Part shown: one piece after another, positions 10,575-21,554 of the stretch
Layout of the letters: the number at the start of each line of letters is the position of its first letter
Numbering within the stretch: the first letter of the stretch is position 1
From: Chamaecrista fasciculata
Taxonomy: Eukaryota; Streptophyta; Magnoliopsida; Fabales; Fabaceae
Reading direction: 5' to 3'
NCBI GenBank assembly: GCA_003254925.1
Contig: QANZ01037222.1
Coordinates: forward strand, 1 to 64,000
Length of the DNA stretch: 64,000 nt
The notes under the pieces: model-generated
Told to the model about the DNA's origin: nothing
The model's database searches: none
What the model saw: only the letters and a program-made list of their open reading frames with translations
Translations under genes and position numbers: made by a program

Positions 10575-11803
10575 GCATCTACTTGTTCTCCATCTCTTCT
10601 CCATAATCGCCTGGGACATCCAAGTCTTTCCAAACTTCGCAAGATGGATGCCTCACTTTCTACTTTGTCTTCCCTCCCATGTGAGTCGTGTCAGTTGGGT
10701 AAACACACCCGGTCTTCTTTCTCTGGTAGTCAGAATAGTCGGTCTACTTCACCTTTTCAACTTGTTCACTCTGATGTTTGGGGTCCTAGTCGTGAGTCGT
10801 CTATTTTTGGTTTTCAGTATTTTGTAACTTTCATTGATGATTACTCTCGTTGTACTTGGTTGTATTTGATGAAATCTCGTTCTGAGGTTTTTGATATCTT
10901 TCAAAGCTTTTGTGCTGAAATAAAAACTCAGTTTAATACTTCTGTTTCTATCTTACGTTCTGATAATGCTAAAGAATATTTGTCTACATCTTTTAAGACC
11001 TTTTTGGACTCTCAAGGAATGTTACATCAGACGTCTTGTCCTTATACTCCACAACAAAATGGGGTAGCTGAACGTAAGAATCGCCATCTTATTGAAACAG
11101 CTCGCACTTTACTTATTCATCAAAATTCCCTACTAAGTATTGGAGTGATGCTGTTCTCACTGCATGTTACCTAATCAATCACATGCCTTCATCCACCTTA
11201 AATGATCAAATCCCTCATTCCCTGTTGTTTCCTAATGATCCTCTTTATCATCTTCCTCCTCGTATTTTTGGTTGTGTTTGTTTTGTGCATGATTTGACCC
11301 CAGGAAAAGATAAACTCACAGCCAGGTCCATCAAGTGTATTTTTCTTGGCTATGCTAGACTTCAAAAGGGCTACCGATGTTATTGTCCAGCAACTCAACG
11401 GTGTTTCACCTCTCCTGATGTGACCTTCTTTGAGTCTACTCCATTCTTCGAGTCTCCTGTGTCTTCTAGTCCTCCTGTGATTGAAGCCCTTCCTGTTCTG
11501 CCCGAACCTTCACTCCAGGAACCACCTAGTCCTCCACTCCAGGAACCACCTAGTCCTCCTCTTCAGACATATCATCGCCGCCTGCGTCCCGACACCACAG
11601 GTCCTCCTTCTGACTCACAACCTTTGTCGGATGCACTCGCTGCTCCGATCCAACCTCCACCTGAAAGTCCTCCGATTGCCATTCATAAAGGTATTCGTTC
11701 CACTCGTAATCCTCATCCTGTTTATAATTTCTTGAGCTATCATCGTTTGTCTACTCCATATTATGTCTTTGTGTCTTCTTTGGACTCTGTTTCTATTCCT
11801 AAG
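10539..11803 (+). pseudogene. Copia family X pre-integrase and integrase, with linker
   Basis: Continues the pre-integrase zinc region (NRLGHPSLSKLRK near 10607-10645, CESCQLGKH near 10683-10709) and then the integrase core: VHSDVWGPS, LRSDNAKEY, QQNGVAERK supply D, D and E. Defects are a TGA at 10572-10574 where the minus-strand copy has a sense codon, and a one-base loss near 11127 that shifts frame. From about 11183 the frame is open again (IFGCVCFVHD, FLGYARLQKGY) into a proline-rich linker with 24-bp repeats. At 11803 a small LTR element interrupts it; the frame resumes at 13001. Confidence 0.88.
11508..11565 (+). repeat. 24-bp tandem repeat in Copia linker
   Basis: About two and a half copies of a unit encoding LQEPPSPP, in the integrase-RT linker. 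The unit is a multiple of three and keeps the frame. Confidence 0.75.
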
Positions 11804-13000
11804 TGTTAGGAATGAGATTTGATTATGTAAATCAATCTGAATTAAAGTGTTGACCCTAGAGATTAGCCTAAATATCAGCCTAAATGTTAGAGATTTTAGA
11901 ATCAATTGTATTAATTATATTTCCTAGAATAGACTATCTACTCTTGTATAAATAGCCGGACATTCAGAAATATATAACACAATTTTCTCTCATTCAACAT
12001 GGTATCAGAGCTTTTTGATCCTGGATGAGTAGAATTTTCTCCTCACTGGACGCATAAACAAAGACTCAAATAGATGAAGGGGAAGAAATTTTCAGAACTG
12101 GAGAGGAGAAAATTCACCCAGGCTCAAAAGGATTTTTTCCTCACTGGTTCTTAAAAATGTCTTCCCTTCTTCCTCTGTCCAGTGAGTCACCTCTTTAGTT
12201 AGTCCACTTTCAGTTCTTCCATTGTGTCACCGCCTCTGATTCTGAAATTTCTTCCCCTGTCCAGTGAGTGCATTTTGTTGGCAGATTACTCATGTTAGCT
12301 GATTTTTCTTCAATCCTTTTTAATGGTCTTGTGGTTCTAAAAAGAGTACAAGCTCCAATGAAGAAGAGAGCCTCTGAGACTCTAAAAAAAAAACGCAAGC
12401 CAATACTATTGATTGTGGCCCCTGAGGTTCAAAAGGAGTACAAGCTCTGACAAAAAAAGAGAGCCTCTGAGACTCGAAAAAGAACACAAGCCTACACAGA
12501 TTCTATGACCTCTGAGATTCATAAAGGAGTACAAGCTCTAATGGAAAATAGAGCCTCTGAGATTCAAAAATGAACTCAAGCTATCACTACTTTCATTTTC
12601 ATTGATGAAATCATCTTTCAGCCTTTATTGCCCGTCAACAATGCAATTCTCAGCTTGAGGGGGAGTCTCAAAGAAGATTGTTCAAGAATGTGTTTTCCTA
12701 GTTTTTTTTTTGTCAAAAATTATGATGTATGAGTTTTTATGTTTTAGAATATTTTTGTAGCAAGTTGGGCATGATTAAAATCTATGCTCCAACTTGAGGG
12801 GGAGTGTTAGGAATCAGATTTGATTATGTAAATCAATCTGAATTAAAGTGTTGACCCTAGAGATTAGCCTAAATATCAGCCTAAATGTTAGAGATTTTAG
12901 AATCAATTGTATTAATTATATTTCCTAGAATAGACTATCTACTCTTGTATAAATAGCCGGACATTCAGAAATATATAACACAATTTTCTCTCATTCAACA
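11804..13000 (+). mobile_element. 1,197-bp non-autonomous Copia-derived LTR element, CTAAG duplication
   Basis: Two 196-bp LTRs, 11804-11999 and 12805-13000, both starting TGTTAGGAAT and ending TCATTCAACA; the only difference I noticed by eye is GAG versus CAG at the tenth to twelfth bases. The direct repeat CTAAG flanks it at 11799-11803 and 13001-13005. A perfect iMet primer site is at 12000-12011 and a purine tract (GAGGGGGAG) ends at 12804. The interior is about 800 bp with no gag or pol domain; just before the purine tract a piece reads like the C-terminus of Copia RNase H (AAGTTGGGCATG). It is a deletion derivative that depends on proteins made elsewhere. Confidence 0.95.
12330..12590 (+). 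repeat. About 94-bp tandem repeats inside the small LTR element
   Basis: Three degenerate units, marked by GGAGTACAAGCTCT-like segments near 12344, 12437 and 12531, each followed by AGAGCCTCTGAGA and then by ACTCAAGC/ACACAAGC. No coding capacity is seen. Confidence 0.7.
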
Positions 13001-14550
13001 CTAAGACTACAGATGAAGCTCTTGCACATCCTGGGTGGAGGCAAGCCATGCTTGATGAGATGTCGGCTTTACATTCCAATGGTACATGGGACTTGGTTTC
13101 TCTTCCTCCTGGAAAGTCTCCGGTTGGCTGTCGGTGGGTCTATGCAGTCAAAGTTGGTGCAAATGGAAAGGTTGAACGACTCAAAGCTGGCTTGGTAGCC
13201 AAGGGATACACCCAAATCTTTGGCTTGGACTATGGTGATACTTTCTCTCCAGTTGCAAAAATTGCTTCGGTTCGTGTCTTCTTATCAATTGCGGCTATTC
13301 GTCATTGGCCACTTTATCAGCTTGACATTAAGAATGCCTTCCTTCATGGTGAACTAGAAGAAGTCTATATGGAGCAACCACCTGGATTTTTTGCTCAGGG
13401 GGAGTATGGGAAAGTATGCCGACTTCGCCGCTCTCTTTACGGTCTCAAACAATCCCCAAGAGCTTGGTTTGGCCGATTCAGTTCTGTAATTCAAGATTTT
13501 GGGATGACTCGCAGTGAGGCGGATCACACAGTCTTCTTTCGCCATACTGCAAATGGCAAGTGCATTTACATGGTCGTATATGTGGATGACATTGTTATCA
13601 CAGGCGATGATGATGAAGGTATTGCCCAACTCAAACAACATCTGTGTAACCACTTCCAAACTAAAGATTTGGGAAAGCTCAAGTATTTTTTGGGAATTGA
13701 GGTTGCCCAATCAAGTACTGGTGTGACCATTTCACAACGGAAGTATGCACTTGACTTGTTAGAAGAGGCTGGCATGATGAATTGCAAACCAATTGAGACT
13801 CCAATGGATCCAAATGTTAGACTCTACCCAGGACAGGGGGAGCTGATAAACAATCCTGAAAGATATCGAAGACTTGTGGGAAAACTGAATTATCTCACTA
13901 TCACTCGTCCAGACATATCGTTTGCTGTGAGTGTAGTCAGTCAGTTTCTACAATCACCATGTGATAGTCATTGGGATGCGGTTGTTCGGATTCTTCGCTA
14001 CATTAAAGGAGCGCCAGGACAGGGATTATTATATGAGAAGAGAGGAAACTCCCAAATTGTTGGCTTTTCAGATGCTGATTGGGCTGGTTCTCCAGATGAT
14101 AGGCGATCTACATCTGGATATTGCGTTTTAATTGGGGGTAACCTAGTCTTTTGGAAAAGTAAGAAACAAAATGTGGTTGCAAGGTCTAGTGCAGAAGTTG
14201 AGTATCAGGCTATGGCTTTAGCAACTTGTGAATTAGTATGGTTGAAACAACTTCTTCAAGAGCTGAAATTTGGAGATATACACAAAATGGAGCTGGTATG
14301 TGATAACCAAGCAGCTATGTACATTGCCTCAAATCCAGTGTTTCATGAAAGTACCAAACACATTGAAATTGATTGTCACTTTATTAGAGAGAAGATTCAG
14401 TCCGGATGCCTTGCTACTCGGTTTGTTAATTCAAATGATCAGCTGGCAGATATTCTCACTAAATCTCTCAGAGGTCCTCGAATTAAATATCTATGTGGCA
14501 AGCTTGGTGCCTATGACATATATGCTCCAGCTAGAGGGGGAGTGTTGTGA
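13001..14550 (+). CDS. Copia family X reverse transcriptase-RNase H (3' part of pol)
   Basis: Open from at least 13048 to the TGA at 14548-14550. RT starts with SVGCRWVYAVK-like wording, then LDIKNAFLHGELEEVYMEQ, GLKQSPRAWF, the catalytic YVDDIVITG (about 13575) and KYFLGIEV. RNase H follows with FSDADWAGSPDDRRSTSGYC, KSKKQNVVARSSAEVEYQ, CDNQAAMYIASNP and KHIEIDCHF. It was continuous with the linker ending at 11803 before the 1.2-kb element inserted. One codon is missing in the ELEEVYME motif (other copies read LEEEVYME). The stop lies just inside the LTR start, as in many Copia elements. Confidence 0.92.
14533..14542 (+). other. Polypurine tract of Copia X
   Basis: AGAGGGGGAG directly precedes the LTR start TGTTGTG; it is the plus-strand primer site. 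Confidence 0.85.
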
Positions 14551-14722
14551 ATATTTGTATTAATTAGGATATCAATTATGAATTGATTGTACAGCAACTA
14601 GGGATTGATTGTAGCTGATTATTTATTCTCATTTATCTTGTTTCCTAGAATATATTGAAAACTCTTGTATAAATACCCTATCTTTTTCATGAATAAAACA
14701 CACAATTTTCTCTCATTTATCA
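14543..14722 (+). repeat. 3' LTR of Copia X
   Basis: 180 bp, TGTTGTGAATATTTG to TCATTTATCA, containing CTTGTATAAATACCC as a likely promoter core. The same LTR, in minus orientation, is the 5' LTR at 38131-38331. The left end of this mosaic has a different LTR, so no matching pair or target duplication can be assigned. Confidence 0.9.
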
Positions 14723-16753
14723 GTTACCACTTCTATAAATTACTGATTTCCAGTTTTATTATTTTAACAGCGTGCTCCAGTGATAGAGAAGTCAGGAAGA
14801 GTACACACCAGTGCTGTTTCTGTTGCCATGTTACCTCAGGCTGATGAGGTAATTATCTTTTGGACCATGCCCTGTAATGTGGTGCCTGAATATTTGTTGT
14901 ATCCTAGAATATAGAACACACACAAAATGCAGAATTATTACATCATTATCTGGCTTTCAAGTGGTCAGACTCTCTCCCAGACCTTTCCCTAACATTTTCC
15001 TTACTTTTCCACAATACAAAAGCACTAGTTAAAATCCCTGGCACAACCCACACTCGCACCCACACCAGCATGCTGCTGTGAATTTTCTCTTTTCTGTATT
15101 GTCCAGCTCAGCTCCGTTTTTCTTCTTTCTTTCATACACCTTCGTACCATTTAATTGGGGCTCAGGTTCCACTACAGCCAACCCAACCTGATTTGTGCTT
15201 TCTTAAACCCCTTAGGTCCATAAGCATCGTTTTTCACTTTACATGCATCTTCCATTTTAGTTCATCTTTTGTTTTTTTCTCTTCTTAATTCTGTTAATTG
15301 AATTATTGGTCTTTGGGTATCTGATCATCTTGAATGTTCGTTCTTGTATGAGGCAATATTCATATCATGTTTCTTTCCTTTCTTTTCCCTTTGAAATAAT
15401 TTTGCTATCATATGCCTTTGCCCTTATGCAGATTGATGTTCAGTTGAAGAGTGAAGACATAAAAATATAGGTCCTGAGGTCCAGGTGGTCAGCATGCAAA
15501 TACAACCAACAGGGCTGTTAGAGTAACTCACTTTCCAACTGGGGTGGTGTTGGCAATACAAGATGAGCGTTCCCAACATATGGTGAATTTTGCTTAAAGT
15601 TTTACAATAGTAGTAGTTGGTTGTGATATCATTTTATTTTATTATGTCTTTTGCTTCTAGATTTAGACGTTTTGTTTAATATTGAAGAATTTCTCTTAAT
15701 TGATTTTGTAATCTAGTTAACTGGCCTTGTCATTTATTCTACTTGTTTTATTTATAGCTTAAAGAGTAAGGGTCCTCTTTAAATATTATAGTCTTTTGTA
15801 GCAAGTGACTTGTATGCTGCACATGTTATTCTGCCATTTTACCTGGTTGTGGTAGCTTAAATTATTTATACACTTAAAATATGAAGGGCATCCTGAGTTT
15901 TTTGACAGGCTTATTAATAAAATATGATTAGCTCTTTCATTTTAGTTTCTTTTATTTCAGTTCTGGTTTTGATTATCATTCTTTTCCGCCATTTCCCCCA
16001 TTTGGGTTTCTCAGATTTTGCCTTTTTCTTTAATGGGTCTCGCTCATGTTTCGTCCCTTCCAGGTTGCAAGCATTTGGGTTTCCATTTCTTGTCTCTGGA
16101 AGCTTTTGAGCTCAGTTGATGCTTCAGGAACCCCTCCACCACTTGCTGACCAAAATAGAAGGTAAGAAAGAGCTAGAGTAAACTATCAATTTAGTTCTTG
16201 GATTATTTGGATGTTCTTATTGTAGTCTTTAGATTTTTTAAATATTTAATTTAGTCCCAAAAAATTTGATGATTTGTTATAATTTAGTCCCTCTGAGAAT
16301 TGAGGTGAGGTAATCATTCTTTGGGTGTTCATAAAAGGCTAACTTATAACGAGTCATAAAAATTGGGGTCTTAACTGTCAGTTCACATTATTTTAGTCTA
16401 CTGGTTAATAACAATTATTTTAGTGTTGAAGAGTTCAAATACTCATCTTACATATAGAAAAATATACTCATCATATAAACATGGGAGTACATGAATCAAA
16501 AAATTATGGGCTGTTTTGTTTGATTTGGGTATGAACTATTGAAGTTATTCTATTATATTCTTTCATTTCCAGTTAATCAACTGTTTATTTATTCTGCAGA
16601 AGACCAGATGAAGCAGAAAATATGCCCATCTCGCTGGACCTAGAGAATGTAAGACGAAAGAAAGTCGAAGGCTTATTACTGCAAATCCGAACAAACCCTC
16701 CCTCTGCTCAGGGCTTATCAGCAACCGGTGGCCCAAATACAGATGATGCTTAA
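14723..16753 (+). pseudogene. Organellar RF1, degenerate copy C (exons 8-9) with two further exons
   Basis: Exon 8 (14771-14848) reads [20 protein letters not shown]: the PxT tripeptide is PVI, so its Thr is lost. Exon 9 (15432-15582) keeps [11 protein letters not shown] with the GGQ peptidyl-tRNA hydrolysis motif and [13 protein letters not shown], but an 8-bp loss compared with copy D makes a TAG after DIKI. Intron 7 lacks about 290 bp present in copies A, D and E. Downstream, 16064-16161 and 16600-16753, with good GT-AG borders and compatible phase, give an open 82-codon tail ending in TAA (motifs SGTPPPLADQN, ENVRRKKVEGLLLQI). I do not recognise that tail; it is not the usual RF1 C-terminus. 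Confidence 0.82.
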
Positions 16754-17841
16754 CTAGCAATTCAAAGGCTTCCAAGTCCAGGTTTATGGTAACATTGCAT
16801 AAATAGCAATTCTTTATTTTTACATTAGAGATAGATGAAACACAGATGATGCTAATTGCTAAAATTTGATAACAAGAATCTAAACTATGCCATTGACACT
16901 ATAGATAAATTAGAGTCTCTTTTGTTTGGAGGGAATTGTGGAAGGTCAGATGAGTTTTGATGGACTGAGTTGCACTGTCAGGATGAACGAGTCATTAATT
17001 CGGAGACTATATCAAACATGTCAATTTTTCAAAAACAAAAATAACAGGGCCTAGATAATCTAAGAGCTAAATTGTCAGTCTATTTCTTTTCCTTGTTTTT
17101 AGTCCCCTCCTTCATAATAGAGAGAATGAGTAGTGACAACTGACAAGCATTGAACTCTTGACCATGATTATGATTATGTATGTCAAGTTGTTAAACAAAG
17201 GTCCATGATTATTTTTTCTTAAAATCTCTGCATATGCTTTTACATTTATAGTGATTTTAACAACTTGGTATAGACATTTCAGTAGAGTTTTCCTTACAAA
17301 TCTGCAAGTTTGAAGATGTTTCATGCTAAGCATTTGATGCTTCTTTGTCTTTATTTTTTCTACTCTCTTTTCCATGTAATTGCGTTGAAGATTCAGACTA
17401 AAATATAGATTCTTGGAACACGAAAATTATATTCTAGTCCTTGATATATAGAATGACTTTCAATTTTGTATTGCAAACAGAATTTAGTTTATGATGGCAA
17501 GTTATCCTCATGTTCTTACAAGCTAAAAAAGAAATGTCTGAAATGGGAAGTTCAAGATGGGTATACTAAAGTAGATGTAGAGTACATATAATTCTGTTCT
17601 TGGATATCTTGTATGAAAGATATGCTAACATAAGAATTTATATTTTACACTCTTGTTCATTAATTTGTATAATCCTTATGTTGCTTTTCATATTTGATGG
17701 TTATTTCTATTCTGCACTTTAGTGTTTTCTTTGGTACTTGGAATTTTGATTGTTTTTCTATATCTTAAGATTCTTTTCTAGAGTTCATCTTCTGCCATTA
17801 TATTCTATGTATTTTTTATTGATTGAGTCAGCCAAGGTTTT
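16754..17841. other. No gene recognised
   Basis: AT-rich non-coding sequence downstream of copy C. Short frames are present on both strands, but none has recognisable motifs or sustained coding character. No transposon ends were found until 17842. Confidence 0.5.
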
Positions 17842-19103
17842 TCAATTCTCACCCTAACAATATAATCAACTACACAAGCATTTACTCTCCCAAAAAAAAT
17901 TAACCTTTGGACTCTCCCAATAAAAAACAACACAAAAATGTGTTTTATCTTTAGGCATGTGTTGTGGACCTTCATAAACAGTAGAACATGATAAAATGAT
18001 ATACTAATGAGAGTTGAGGTGAAAATCCAAAAGTCTCACTCACTAAGCTCATCGAAACATCATGCAAGTGGTTCTTGGCAAAATTTTTGAACCCACAAGA
18101 CTATACTACTAGGTCAAACCTCTATCATCTCACATTTCTTGTAGGAGTTAGTTTCCGCCTAGACCGTAAAATGGATAGGAACGGATAAATGAAATCTTCA
18201 CTTAGATAGTAAAGATAATAGGTAAAAATGAGATTAGCCTTCACCTAGACCGTAAAATGAATAGGTAAAAATATATTAATCATCTTCTAGACCGTAAAAT
18301 GGATAGATGAAAGAAATATGTCCTCACTTGACAGTAAAGCAAATTGTGAAAATGAAACCTTAACCTAGACCGTAAAACGGATAGGTAAAAATATATTAAT
18401 CATGTTCTAGACCGTAAAACAGATAGATGAAAGAAATATGTCCTCACTTGACAGTAAAGCAAATTGTGAAAATGAAACCTTCACCTAGACCGTAAAACGG
18501 ATAGGTAAAAATATATTAATCGTCTTCTAGACCATAAAACGAATAGATGAAAGAAGTATGTCCCCACTTGATAGTAAAGCAAATTGTGAAAATGAAACCT
18601 TCTCCTAGACCGTAAAACGGATGGGTGAATATATAGTTATCATCGTCTAGACCGTAAAACGGATAGATGAAATAAATAGTCCTCACTTAGAGAAACAAAT
18701 TTGTGAAAGAGATCAACCCTCACCTAGACCGTAAAACGGATAGGTGAGAAATATAAGTCATAGTCTAGATAGTAAAACTGAAAGATGAATAAAATAGTCC
18801 TCACTTTATCCTATTGCTTACAGAAGAAAATATGGGTCTAACCTTATGTAGTTTGATGGGAACATTGTCGTGACCATTAGTAGTCGCGTTGGTTGAGCTA
18901 AGTTTATGAGCCTTTTGGATTCTCACCTCAACTCTCATTAGTATATCATTTTGTAAAGTTCTACTATTTATGAAGGTCCACAACATATGCCTAAAGATAA
19001 AACACATTCTTGTGTTGTTTTTATTGGGAAAGTCCAAAGGTTTATTTTTTTTTTGGAGAGTAAATGCTTGTGTAGTTGATTATATTGTTAGGGTGAGAAT
19101 TGA
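17842..19103. mobile_element. 1.26-kb DNA transposon-like element with about 210-bp terminal inverted repeats
   Basis: The left arm 17842-about 18055 (starting TCAATTCTCACCCTAACAAT) is matched by the reverse complement of about 18885-19103 (ending GGGTGAGAATTGA), at roughly 90 percent by eye over some 205 bp. No transposase is encoded; the core is a tandem repeat array. The flanks share only TTT, so the superfamily (Mutator-like, foldback or other) is open. Confidence 0.8.
18160..18790. repeat. Tandem array of a 20-bp motif in a 119-120-bp higher-order period
   Basis: Eleven copies of a motif like AGACCGTAAAACGGATAGGT, at about 18165, 18248, 18290, 18367, 18409, 18486, 18528, 18606, 18647, 18726 and 18766. 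Spacings alternate about 41 and 78 bp, giving a two-motif unit of 119-120 bp. The core CCGTAAAACGG is itself a near palindrome. The intervening sequence (for example GTCCTCACTTGACAGTAAAG) is repeated too. Confidence 0.88.
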
Positions 19104-20412
19104 TTTATCTTGATGTTGTATATGTATATGTATTATGTTTTGTCATTGTTCAACTAAAATGGTAAATTTGCCTTCTAGTGATCCTCTTTACAACCTTGAG
19201 TTATTGTTTCATATAAGGTTATTGCTTTTCTTTTTGCATTTTACAAAGTGTATGATAGAACAACCCAACTTTGTTTTGTATGTGTTTGTATGAATTTATG
19301 TTATAGGTGTAACTTAATTTTTTTTTTCACCTAGAGAGTTGTTTTCTTTGAAGTTTCACTGCCAGATCTCTTCATGAATTCTTTCCTACTATGTCCATCC
19401 CAAGAAACTATGAGTGGTTAATGAGTAATGGCTAAGCTGCATGTTTTATTGTTTCCTCTCTTGTCTTCATTGCTACACCTTGCCAAGCTCTCTTTCACTA
19501 AAGTAATGGCCATTCGTTTAGTGAGTACTCTTTTTTTTCCAAAAGGATAGTGAGTACTTGTTGAGATGACATTGTTTGGATGATTTAGCTGTGAGATTGT
19601 TGGTCATGCAGCTTGAGAATATCTCACTGGAATTATGTTTTTGCTTTACGAATATGATATTTTTTGGGCAATTCTAATAATATCAAGCTTTATTCCTATT
19701 TTGGCATTTCTAATTTCTGGAATTTTAGCCCCGATTAGCAAAGGGCCAGGGAAACTTTCTAGTTATGAATCAGGAATAGAACCAATGGGCGATGCTTGGT
19801 TCCTTAATTGTTGAAGCCACTTCTCACCCTTCCCACTTCGCTTTCTCTGAGATTCTGTCTAATAAATTTATCTGTTGTTTTCAGTGGTGTTTGTCTTCCT
19901 TTTTCTCGCCAATCTGTGCCCATAAAATTGACTGAAGCCACTTGTTATGCTGCACAATCTTGAATCATTGTTCTTATTGTATAGTTTCATAGTTTTTTTG
20001 TCACTTTACTTTTATTACTTGTGAGCTTTAATACTTAATTGTTCATCTGGGTTCTTTCAATTTTGTGAGATTGGTGTCAAAAAGATTATTTTGTAAAGTC
20101 AGTTTCTGCTAGGAAAGTCAATTGTTAATTTGTGCAGCTTGAAGGAACTGAAAATTCATGCAGCACATGGAGTGATTACAAGAGTAAGCGAAGGCATTCA
20201 AGTATTTATTTATTTTTTCTTTTTCTTAATGGATTGATATTGTAGCAAATAAGGTGTACAACGATAGTGCAGCCAAGAATTTTGGGAAAGAGAAGAAGAG
20301 ATTTGTTTTTATGGTAGTGAGTTTGGAGAATGTTGTTAGGGGTTTTCAAGCTCATAGCTTTTGCAGCCATGTGACTTATGACATAAGTAGCTGTTGAGAT
20401 CCTTATTTGCAA
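19104..20412. other. No gene recognised
   Basis: AT-rich intergenic sequence. No domain-bearing frame, transposon end or RNA gene was recognised before homology to the RF1 copies resumes at about 20413. Confidence 0.5.
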
Positions 20413-21367
20413 TTTCTTAAAATTTGCAGGAATCTGTTGCTATGGCTTTCTGATAAGGATGTTGCTTGAGACAAGATAGGTATGAGAAGTATGCTCACGA
20501 GAAAGGCTGGAAATTTGAAGTAGTAGATGTAATTCAATCTGATCTTAAAGGATACAAGGTACCTATTTCATTCTCCTCATTGCTTTATATTATTTTTCAC
20601 GAGTTGTTGATGACTTCATGCTAATATTGAATGCCATGTAGTAATTGATGCATTTCTGTTTGGATTTCACCTTTTCAGAAGGCTAGTGCAGCCATTGCAG
20701 GAGCTGGTGTTTTTGGCAAACTGAAACTTGAGAGTGGAATCCACAGAGTACAGGTTTAACTATTTCCTATCACTTGCATTTTGTTACCACTTTTATAAAT
20801 TACTGATTTTCTGTTTTTATTTTTTTTAACAGCGTGTTCCTGTGACAGAGAAGTCAGGACGAGTACACACCAGTGCTGTTTTTGTTGCCATCTTACCTCA
20901 GGCTGATGAGGTAATTATCTTTTGGACCATGCCCTGTAATGTCGTGCCTGAATATTTGTTGTATCCTAGAATATAGAATGGTACTGAGGCAGAAATTTCC
21001 TTAAAATGACAAAAGTTGGCATTTGTTAGAGCTCACTGCTATTGTAATACTTATCATGATACAACAACCTAGACCTTTTTTAACTAGTTGGGGTCGGCTA
21101 TATAGATCAATTGACATCAACATGTTCTGTCTCTACACATTTCTATGGTTAGGTTATTAATAACTGAATCCTTCCTTATATTGATAAGTAAGTAATACTT
21201 ATCAAGATAAACAGTAGTTAATCCCTCTTGTGTATAAGCAGAGATGGATTACAGAGACAAATAAGACACAAAATGCAGAATTATTACATCATTATCTGGC
21301 TTTCAAGAGGTCAGACTCTCTCCTAGACCTTTCCCTAACATTTTTCTCACCTATCCACAATACAAAA

Positions 21368-21542
21368 TGTTGGTGACCCTATTGTGTGTTCTACCTTTTA
21401 TTATTTATTTTTAGTAATTGTAAATAGGCTTTATCATATTTATTATGTATTTTATTTTATTCCCTAAATTAGAATAGGACCCTTGTATATATTATTTTGA
21501 TTAGCCTAATGAGAAGTCAACAGACTATTCTAAAATTCTTCA
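21368..21542 (+). repeat. 5' LTR of gag-less Copia
   Basis: 175 bp, TG to CA, with CCTTGTATATATT as a weak promoter-like core. It matches the 3' LTR at 25700-25874 without a difference I could find. Confidence 0.93.
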
Positions 21543-21554
21543 TGGTATCAGAGC
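21543..21554 (+). other. Primer binding site, tRNA-iMet type
   Basis: TGGTATCAGAGC immediately follows the LTR end. Confidence 0.92.

Noticed and set aside
16563..17375. Minus-strand short frames near copy C
   Set aside because: One is antisense to the open exon at 16600-16753; the other lies in AT-rich DNA and shows no motif.
18160..18790. Regularly spaced 20-bp repeats that look like a CRISPR array
   Set aside because: The sequences between motifs are themselves repeated with a 119-120-bp period, spacings alternate 41/78 bp, and the array sits inside an inverted-repeat plant transposon. It is a higher-order tandem repeat.
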